From Novosphingobium sp. SG707 (GTDB lineage: Bacteria; Pseudomonadota; Alphaproteobacteria; Sphingomonadales; Sphingomonadaceae): a stretch of DNA of 64,000 nucleotides. The notes under the pieces are model-generated. The model searched no databases. It worked only from the letters and a program-made list of their open reading frames with translations, and was not told the DNA's origin. Both the position numbers and the translations under genes were made by a program. Location of the stretch: assembly GCF_012275515.1 (NCBI RefSeq), contig NZ_JAAZQL010000001.1:479006-543005 (forward strand), read 5' to 3'. This document shows, piece after piece, positions 57,655 through 64,000 of this stretch. Position 1 is the first letter of the stretch. Every line of letters starts with the position of its first letter.

Positions 57655-60318
57655 GTGTCCCATTTTCTGAATGCTTCGCGCGTGCCCGTTTCGCGCGCCA
57701 CTCTTGCCGCCGCCCTGCTGCTGGCGCTGCCGCAGACGTCTTTGGCCCAGAGCGCGAGTCCGGTGGCGCAGGCCGACAAGATGGCCGCCGATCTGGTGGG
57801 CAAGCTGACCACCGAGGAAAAGGTGGCGCAGCTTGTCAATGTCGCCCCCGCGATCCCGCGCCTGAATATCCCGGCCTATAACTGGTGGACGGAAAGCCTG
57901 CATGGCGCGATCGGCGCGGTGCCCACCACCAATTTCCCCGAGCCCGTAGGCCTTGCCGCCACGTTCAACACGCCGCTCATCCATGACGTGGCCCGCACCA
58001 TCAGCGTCGAGGTGCGCGCATTGCACACGCTGGGCCGCGTAACGGGCCATCTGGGCAAGATCGGCACCGGGCTGGATACCTGGTCGCCCAACATCAACAT
58101 CTATCGCGATCCGCGCTGGGGCCGGGGCCAGGAGACCTATGGCGAGGACCCGTTCCTGACCGCGCATATGGGCGTCGCCTTTGTCACCGGCATGCAGGGC
58201 GACAATCCCGACCTGCCCGATGTGGTGGCCACGCCCAAGCATTTTGCCGTGCATTCCGGCCCGGAATCAACGCGCCACGCAGCCAATGTCTTTGTCTCGC
58301 GCCACGATCTTGAGGACACCTATCTGCCCGCCTTCCGCGCCGCTATTGTCGAGGGCAAGGCGGGCTCGATCATGTGCGCCTATAACCGCATCGACGGCCA
58401 GCCCGCCTGCGCCAGCAATGATCTTTTGAAGGATCACTTGCGCGCGGCATGGGGTTTCAAGGGCTATGTCGTCTCCGACTGCGATGCGGTGGTCGATATT
58501 GCCGACCATCACAAATATGCCACCGATCCGGCCGCAGGCGTGGCGGCGGCTTTCCGCACGGGCGTCGACAATGAATGCCACACCGGCACGATCGGCGAAG
58601 CCAAGGGGCTGGGTGATCGGTATATGGCCGCGCTCAAGCGGGGCTTGCTGACCGATGCCGATCTCGACCGCGCCTTGGTCCGGCTGTTCTCGGCCCGCTA
58701 TCGCAATGGCGACCTGCCCGGCCTTGCCGCGCGCCAGCTCTCGATGGTGCCCGTCAACGCCATCGGCACGCCGCAGAATGGCGCGCTGGCGCTGAAGACG
58801 GCGACGCAGAGCATGGTGCTGCTCAAGAATGACGGGCTGCTGCCGCTGCGGCCCAATTCGAAGATCGTCGTGGTCGGGCCGCTGGCCGATGCCACGCGCG
58901 TGCTGCGCGGCAACTATTCCTCGGCGGCCAGCGCCCCGCCGGTCTCGGTGCTCGACGGCCTCCATCGCGCCTTTCCCAAGGCGACCATCGTCCATGTGCC
59001 TTTCTCGTCCTCGATCACCGATGGCGATCTGGTGCCCGATGGCCATTTCGTCACGCCCGATGGCAAGCCCGGCCTGCGCGCGGCCTATTACAACGCGATT
59101 GACCCCAACGCCCCGCGCGGCGAGCGTAAATTCGCCGCCAAGCCGGTGGTGACCCGCACCGAGACCAACCTTTCAACCAAGGCTTTGGAACTGAAGCAGG
59201 TGGCCGACACCTACAAGGTGGTATGGGACGGCTATTTCGTCGCGCCGGACACCGGCACCTACCGCCTTGCCGTGACGGCGGTGAAGGGCGCCATCGAGAT
59301 CGACGGCAAGCCGATGGTCAAATCCGACCGCTACTCGCTCTGGGGCGAGCGGCCCGAATTTGTCGATGTCGATCTGAAAAAGGGCCAGCGTTACAAGATG
59401 CATTTCGACATGGAGGGCGGCGGCGCGGCTTCGCCCGGCATGTTCTGGAAACGGATTTCGCATGACACCTATGGCGAAATGGCGCGCGCGGTGAAGGATG
59501 CCGATGTCGTGCTGGCCGTGGTGGGGCTGACCGCCGAGCTGGAAGGCGAGGAAATGCCGATCAAGATCGAGGGCTTTGACGGGGGCGACAAGACCTCGCT
59601 CGAACTGCCTGCCGATCAGCGCGAATTGCTGGCCAAGGCGAAGGCTTCGGGCAAGCCGCTGGCCGTGGTGACGATGAACGGCAGCCCGATCAATCTGGGC
59701 TGGGCCAAGGACAATGCCAATGCCATTCTCGAGGCCTGGTATCCGGGCCAGTCGGGCGGGCTGGCGGTGGCCGATGTGCTGTCGGGCGCGGCCAATCCGG
59801 CGGGGCGTCTGCCTTTGACCTTCTATCGCGATGTCAAGGATCTGCCGCCCTTTGACGATTATTCGATGCAGGGCCGCACCTATCGCTATTTCACGGGCAC
59901 CCCGGTCTATGGCTTCGGCTACGGGCTCAGCTATACCAGCTTTGCCTATTCCGCGCCCCAGATCGCGCCGGTGGAGGGCGACGCCGCCAAGGGCATCCGC
60001 GTGACCGCGCAGGTGCGCAACACCGGCGCGCGCGATGGCGACGAGGTGGTGCAGCTTTATCTCAAGGTTCCGCAATTGCCCGGCGCGCCGCGCATCGCCC
60101 TGCGCGGGTTCCAGCGCGTGTCGTTGAAGGCCGGCGAAAGCCGCCAGATCACGCTCGACCTCTCGCCCCGCGATTTGTCGGCGGTGACGGCCGACGGGCG
60201 GCGCCAGGTGTTTGCCGGGCATTACCAGCTCACCCTTGGCGGCGGCCAGCCCGACAGCGGCCTGCCCGGCGTTGCGGGCGAGTTCGATGTGGCCAAATCC
60301 GCCGATCTTCCGCTCTGA
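57655..60318 (+). CDS. GH3 glycoside hydrolase with PA14 insertion (beta-xylosidase/beta-glucosidase type)
   Basis: 887 residues from GTG 57655, behind GGGGAGA. The leader ends near SLAQSA. The TIM-barrel domain carries YNWWTESLHGAIG, SPNINIYRDPRWGRGQETYG and the nucleophile aspartate in GYVVSDCDAVVDIA; the second domain holds VVLLKNDGLLPL and LVPDGHF. A PA14 sugar-binding segment lies around residues 480-610 (VVWDGYFVAPDTGTYRLAV). A fibronectin-III-like C-terminus closes it. The NWWTESLHG and SDCDAV pattern is common in plant- and Xanthomonas-type beta-xylosidases, fitting hemicellulose breakdown in the periplasm. Confidence 0.92.
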   Translation: MSHFLNASRVPVSRATLAAALLLALPQTSLAQSASPVAQADKMAADLVGKLTTEEKVAQLVNVAPAIPRLNIPAYNWWTESLHGAIGAVPTTNFPEPVGLAATFNTPLIHDVARTISVEVRALHTLGRVTGHLGKIGTGLDTWSPNINIYRDPRWGRGQETYGEDPFLTAHMGVAFVTGMQGDNPDLPDVVATPKHFAVHSGPESTRHAANVFVSRHDLEDTYLPAFRAAIVEGKAGSIMCAYNRIDGQPACASNDLLKDHLRAAWGFKGYVVSDCDAVVDIADHHKYATDPAAGVAAAFRTGVDNECHTGTIGEAKGLGDRYMAALKRGLLTDADLDRALVRLFSARYRNGDLPGLAARQLSMVPVNAIGTPQNGALALKTATQSMVLLKNDGLLPLRPNSKIVVVGPLADATRVLRGNYSSAASAPPVSVLDGLHRAFPKATIVHVPFSSSITDGDLVPDGHFVTPDGKPGLRAAYYNAIDPNAPRGERKFAAKPVVTRTETNLSTKALELKQVADTYKVVWDGYFVAPDTGTYRLAVTAVKGAIEIDGKPMVKSDRYSLWGERPEFVDVDLKKGQRYKMHFDMEGGGAASPGMFWKRISHDTYGEMARAVKDADVVLAVVGLTAELEGEEMPIKIEGFDGGDKTSLELPADQRELLAKAKASGKPLAVVTMNGSPINLGWAKDNANAILEAWYPGQSGGLAVADVLSGAANPAGRLPLTFYRDVKDLPPFDDYSMQGRTYRYFTGTPVYGFGYGLSYTSFAYSAPQIAPVEGDAAKGIRVTAQVRNTGARDGDEVVQLYLKVPQLPGAPRIALRGFQRVSLKAGESRQITLDLSPRDLSAVTADGRRQVFAGHYQLTLGGGQPDSGLPGVAGEFDVAKSADLPL

Positions 60319-60361
60319 TCCCCCCGCTCAATCCCCCAGCGACCCAGGGGGACGACTGAAG

Positions 60362-60394
60362 GGCCGGCAGCACCATGCTGCCGGCCTCCTTTTT
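60362..60394. terminator. Rho-independent terminator after GH3
   Basis: GGCCGGCAGCA (60362-60372) pairs perfectly with TGCTGCCGGCC (60376-60386), an 11-bp stem with loop CCA, followed by TCCTTTTT on the plus strand. It ends at the stop codon of the convergent GH95 gene. Confidence 0.85.
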
Positions 60395-62730
60395 CAGGCA
60401 GGCGTCAGATGAGAGCCTTTGAGCCGCAGCACCCGCCCCGGCGTCAGCCGGATCCCGCGCGACACTTCGCCCAGCCGAATCGTGCAGTCCTGCGCCCGTG
60501 CGCTGGTCAGGATCGCCTCGGCCAGCATCCCCTGCCGCCAGACCAGATCCACCCGCACCCCGCCGCGCGCGACGAGCCCCCTGACCGCGCCCTCGCGCCA
60601 GGCCGAGGGCAGGGCGGGCAGCAGATGGATCATCCCTTCGCGGCTGTTGATCAGCATTTCGGCCATGGCCGCACAGCCGCCGAAATTGCCGTCGATCTGA
60701 AACGGTGGGTGGGCGTCGAACAGGTTGGGATAGGTCCGCCCACGGCCCAGCAGAAAGCGCAGGATACGATGCGCCCGCTCGCCGTCGCCCAGCCGGGCCC
60801 AGAGCGCGATGCGCCATGCCGTGGCCCAGCCGGTCGATTCATCCCCGCGCTTTTCCAGCGAGACACGGGCTGCGCGGGCCAGATCGGGCGTCGTGTCGGG
60901 CGCAATCTGCTGGCTGGGATAAAGCGCATAGAGATGCGAGACATGGCGATGGTTGGGTTCGGGGGCGGCATCGTCCCAATCCTCCAGCCATTCCTGCAAT
61001 TGCCCGCTTTTGCCGATGCGGTCCGGCGCCAGCGCGGCGCGGGCCTTGGCCAGTTGCGCGGCGAAATCGGCATCCTTGCCCAGTTCCCCTGCCGCCATGG
61101 CCGTGCGCGCAAACAGATCGCGCAGGATCTGGCGGTCCATGGCCGGTCCGGCGCAGACCGAGGCGCCAAAGGGATGCTGGTTTTCCGGCGAGATCGAGGG
61201 CGATGTCACCAACCCTTGGGCCGAGGGCTGCAACGTGTCGAGAAAGAACAGGCAGGCCCCGTGCAGCAGCGGATAGATCGCTTCCAGATAGGCCCGGTCC
61301 CGCCCGTAATCCCAGCGATCCCACAGCATGTTGCACAGCCATGCGCCGCCCATCGGCCACAGGCCCCATGCCGCGCCGTCGATGGGTGCGGTCGCGCGCC
61401 ACAGGTCGGTATTGTGATGGGCCACCCAGCCGCGCGCGCCATACATGCGCCGCGCCGTTTCCTGGCCGGTTTGCGCCAGTTCCCGCGTCAGGCGCAGCAA
61501 AGGCTCGAAACATTCGGCCAGACCCACCGGATCGGCGGGCCAGTAATTCATCTGGGTGTTGATATTGATCGTATATTTCGATCCCCACGGCGGGTTGGTC
61601 TTGTCGTTCCATATGCCCTGCAGATTGGCCGGTTGGCATCCGGGGCGCGAGGAGCAGATCAGCAGATAGCGTGCATAATGGAAATAGAGCGCGGCCAGCG
61701 CGGGGTCGTCCTCGCTCTCATTGGCCGCGATGCGCTGGTCGGTGGGGAGAGCCGCGCTCTTGCCCCGCGTCAGTTGCAGCGAGGCGCTGCGATAGAGGCG
61801 GCGATGCTGGGCCAGATGGCGTTGACGCAGGGCGGCAAAGGGCAGGGCCGATGCGGCGGCCATCTGATGCGCGGTGATAGCCTGGGGATTGCCCGATACG
61901 TCTTTGGGCCCGCGATAGCTGGTGGCCATGGCCACCAGCAGGATGACCTCGCGGGCGGGATCGACATGAAGGGCATCGCCCTGCGCCCGCCATGTGCCGC
62001 CCGGAGCGATGACGCGAAGGCGGGCGGCAAAGCGCAGCGCGCCGGGAATGCCCTCGGCCGCTCCGCCTTGGCCGGAGAGCAGGATGCTGTCGCCTTGCGC
62101 CTCGACCTTGGCCACCTGCGGGCTTTGCAGACGGAGCGTGATCGGGGGCAGCAGGCCGTCCTTGGCAGAGAGGCGCAGGGCGATGACCTGATCGGCGGGC
62201 GAGGCGAAGACCTCGCGCTGGACAGCGACGCCGCCTGCGGCAAAGCGGGTGGTGGCGATGGCGGCGTCAAGGTCGAGTTCGCGGCGATAGGCATCAGCCG
62301 GGCCGTCAAAGGGCATGTCGATCAACAGGTCGCCCAGCGTCTGATAGGCCATCTGGTGCAGCGGGCGGCCCAACATCGCGGCATTGGCCAGCGCCTGCGC
62401 GGCGGCATAATCGCCTTTCGCGATCAGCGCGCGCACCTGCGGCACGGCTTCGGCGGCCTGTGGGTTGATCGGATCATAGGGGCCGCCGCTCCACAGCGTA
62501 TCTTCGTTGAGCTGCAGGCGTTCCTGCCGCGTTCCGCCAAAGACCATGGCGCCGATACGGCCATTGCCGACCGGCAACGCCTCCGTCCAGACCCTGGCCG
62601 GATCGGTATACCACAGGCGGTGCTCTTCGGGGATGGGCGCGGGCGCAGCTTTGCGGGGCAGGGCGCTCATGGCGGGCTGGCTCAGCAACGAAGCGCTGGC
62701 GGCCAGATATTCGCGGCGGCTGAAGGTCAT
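60394..62730 (-). CDS. GH95-family glycoside hydrolase (alpha-L-fucosidase type)
   Basis: 778 residues with a short Tat-like leader (SRREYLAASASLLSQ). GH95 features: LWYTDPARVWTEALPVGNGRIGAMVFGG, LQLNEDTLWSGGPYDP, YTININTQMNYWPADPVGLAE, and FQIDGNFGGCAAMAEML near the C-terminus. Family members remove alpha-1,2-linked L-fucose or L-galactose, as found on xyloglucan and pectin side chains. An AGGAC site precedes the ATG. The upstream gap is AT-rich with a partial LacI-operator match (TATAGCGC at 62764-62771), so it may belong to the same regulon. Confidence 0.9.
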   Translation of the reverse strand: MTFSRREYLAASASLLSQPAMSALPRKAAPAPIPEEHRLWYTDPARVWTEALPVGNGRIGAMVFGGTRQERLQLNEDTLWSGGPYDPINPQAAEAVPQVRALIAKGDYAAAQALANAAMLGRPLHQMAYQTLGDLLIDMPFDGPADAYRRELDLDAAIATTRFAAGGVAVQREVFASPADQVIALRLSAKDGLLPPITLRLQSPQVAKVEAQGDSILLSGQGGAAEGIPGALRFAARLRVIAPGGTWRAQGDALHVDPAREVILLVAMATSYRGPKDVSGNPQAITAHQMAAASALPFAALRQRHLAQHRRLYRSASLQLTRGKSAALPTDQRIAANESEDDPALAALYFHYARYLLICSSRPGCQPANLQGIWNDKTNPPWGSKYTININTQMNYWPADPVGLAECFEPLLRLTRELAQTGQETARRMYGARGWVAHHNTDLWRATAPIDGAAWGLWPMGGAWLCNMLWDRWDYGRDRAYLEAIYPLLHGACLFFLDTLQPSAQGLVTSPSISPENQHPFGASVCAGPAMDRQILRDLFARTAMAAGELGKDADFAAQLAKARAALAPDRIGKSGQLQEWLEDWDDAAPEPNHRHVSHLYALYPSQQIAPDTTPDLARAARVSLEKRGDESTGWATAWRIALWARLGDGERAHRILRFLLGRGRTYPNLFDAHPPFQIDGNFGGCAAMAEMLINSREGMIHLLPALPSAWREGAVRGLVARGGVRVDLVWRQGMLAEAILTSARAQDCTIRLGEVSRGIRLTPGRVLRLKGSHLTPA

Positions 62731-62918
62731 CCTCGGGTCCTGTTGTTGTAATAAGTCAGATTATATAGCGCCGATCCGGAATGCCATCCAGCGCAAATTG
62801 ATCGAATAAATACATATAAAAACATAATATTATGGGATAAATGAAATTTTATCGGCTCTTGTTGAGATTCGATATAGTATGATTATAAGTTGGGCAAAAG
62901 AGCCATGGAGAGTATGCG

Positions 62919-64000
62919 ATGAATTGGAAACATTGGGCCGGATCGGCCATGGTGGCGGCAACTCTGTCGGGCGCGGCGCAGGCCGCCACGGCCCGGCGCG
63001 AGGATGGCGGCAGGCTGGCCGACGGGCGCGCGGTCGAGGCGGTCACGCTGGCCAATGGTCATGGGGTTTCGGCGCGTATTCTGGCCTATGGCGCCGCATT
63101 GCAGAAATTCATGGCGCCCGACCGTCATGGCAAATCGGCGGATATCGTCATCGGCCTGCCCGACGCCGGGGCCTATGAGGCGCGCCAGTCCTTTTTCGGC
63201 GTGACGGTGGGCCGCTATGCCAACCGGATCGCGGGCGGCAAATTCACGCTGGACGGGCAGACCTACCAACTCCCGCTCAATGACAGGGTGAACAGCCTGC
63301 ACGGCGGCGGCAAGGGGTTCGACCGGCAATTGTGGAAAGTGGAAAGCGTGACGTCGGGCAAGGTCGCCTCGGTGGTGCTGCGCCACATCAGCCCCGATGG
63401 CGACAGCGGCTATCCCGGCACGCTGGATGTGACGGTCACCTATTCGCTGGATGAAACGGGCAATCTGACCATCGCCTTTGCCGCCAAAACCGACAAGCCG
63501 ACCATTGTGAACATGACCAATCACGCCCTGTTCAATCTGGCGGGCGAGGGCGGGGCGCGTGATGCCATGGACGAGGTGCTGACCATCCCGGCAGCCCGTT
63601 ACACGCCGGTCAATGCCGCCTTGATCCCCACCGGCGAATTGCGCGCCGTAGCGGGCACACCGTTTGATTTCCGCAAGGGGCGCGTGGTGGGCCAATCCCT
63701 GCGCGACGGGCATGACGAGCAATTGGCGATCGCGCGCGGCTACGACCACAATTTTGCCATCGACGCAGGGCTGACCAAGACGCCCAAGCTGCTCGCGCGT
63801 CTGGCCGACCGGACTTCGGGCCGGGTACTGGAAGTGCTTTCCACCGAGCCGGGCGTGCAATTCTATACCGGCAATTTCATCGACGGCACGATGCTGGGCA
63901 AGAACCGCCACATCTATCGCATGGGCGACGGCATCGCGCTGGAGCCGCAGAAATTCCCCGATACGCCCAATCAGCCCGCCTTTGGTTCGACGCGCATCGA
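62919..64000 (+). CDS. Aldose 1-epimerase (galactose mutarotase), 3' end cut by window edge
   Basis: 360 codons are visible; about 20 are probably missing. A signal peptide (MVAATLSGAAQAA) suggests a periplasmic enzyme. The fold shows in TLANGHGVSARILAYGAAL, VTVGRYANRIAGGKFTLDG, NSLHGGGKGFDRQLWKV, TNHALFNLAG and the acidic/aromatic end GIALEPQKFPDTPNQP. It interconverts alpha and beta anomers of free sugars released by the glycosidases, aiding uptake. ATG 62919 follows GGAGAG. It diverges from GH95 across an AT-rich 188-bp gap. Confidence 0.92.
   Translation, partial: MNWKHWAGSAMVAATLSGAAQAATARREDGGRLADGRAVEAVTLANGHGVSARILAYGAALQKFMAPDRHGKSADIVIGLPDAGAYEARQSFFGVTVGRYANRIAGGKFTLDGQTYQLPLNDRVNSLHGGGKGFDRQLWKVESVTSGKVASVVLRHISPDGDSGYPGTLDVTVTYSLDETGNLTIAFAAKTDKPTIVNMTNHALFNLAGEGGARDAMDEVLTIPAARYTPVNAALIPTGELRAVAGTPFDFRKGRVVGQSLRDGHDEQLAIARGYDHNFAIDAGLTKTPKLLARLADRTSGRVLEVLSTEPGVQFYTGNFIDGTMLGKNRHIYRMGDGIALEPQKFPDTPNQPAFGSTRI

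Noticed and set aside
60409..62751. A 780-codon plus-strand frame over GH95
   Set aside because: Shadow of the GH95 gene; no ribosome site, leader or domain.
1..64000. tRNA or rRNA genes, CRISPR arrays, insertion sequences, phage genes
   Set aside because: No cloverleaf-like segment, regular short repeat array, transposase, integrase or terminal inverted repeats were seen on either strand.

Overview
The window is GC-rich, gene-dense DNA with short intergenic gaps and many ATGA or GTGA start/stop overlaps. Three large TonB-dependent receptors, SapC, a tryptophan-halogenase-like flavoprotein, several Tat-type signals and three families of catabolic regulators suggest an alphaproteobacterium of the sphingomonad type (Novosphingobium or a relative). 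This is an inference from gene content; no rRNA, tRNA, insertion sequence or CRISPR array was seen. Two genes are cut by the edges: a flavin monooxygenase on the left and an aldose 1-epimerase on the right.

Region 1 (about 1-21.8 kb) looks like a catabolic island for an unidentified organic compound. It holds two luciferase-like monooxygenases, an SDR, two MFS carriers (one fused to a cupin), two alpha/beta hydrolases with odd catalytic residues, two further cupins, a PhyH dioxygenase, a TonB receptor, a DUF1330 protein, a LacI-type regulator and a Gfo/Idh oxidoreductase. It also holds a set of exported oxidases: a Tat amine oxidase, an FGE-like protein and a Tat molybdenum hydroxylase with its 2Fe-2S subunit. 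Every promoter-bearing gap in this region carries a 13-bp palindrome resembling TCCGACAGGCGGA together with a cluster of TGTGCA half-sites, which suggests one shared regulon.

Region 2 (21.9-26.1 kb) is a translationally coupled TolC/HlyD/ABC export operon. Its ABC subunit has lost the Walker A lysine, the signature, the Walker B acidic residues and the H-loop histidine. Next to it lie a SnoaL-like gene and two small hydrophilic proteins on opposite strands.

Region 3 (27.3-40.6 kb) is a second catabolic island. A MarR regulator diverges from DUF3237 / CocE-like hydrolase / DUF3237. An MFS and SnoaL pair diverges from an IclR regulator. A TonB receptor is followed by a TauD dioxygenase, a ThDP enzyme, a second TauD-like protein and an MFS carrier. 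Three copies of GTTGA-N4-TCAAC mark its three promoters.

Region 4 (40.6-64 kb) is a plant hemicellulose/pectin side-chain utilisation locus. It encodes GH127, an acetylesterase, GH51, GH27, a CE1-like esterase, a JmjC-like cupin, SapC, a TonB receptor, a halogenase-like flavoprotein, GH3, GH95 and an aldose epimerase. A LacI regulator in the middle and five copies of a GTTAGCGCTATC-like operator tie most of these genes together. The likely flow is outer-membrane import of oligosaccharides, periplasmic trimming of arabinose, galactose, fucose and xylose or glucose units, and release of the sugars for uptake.
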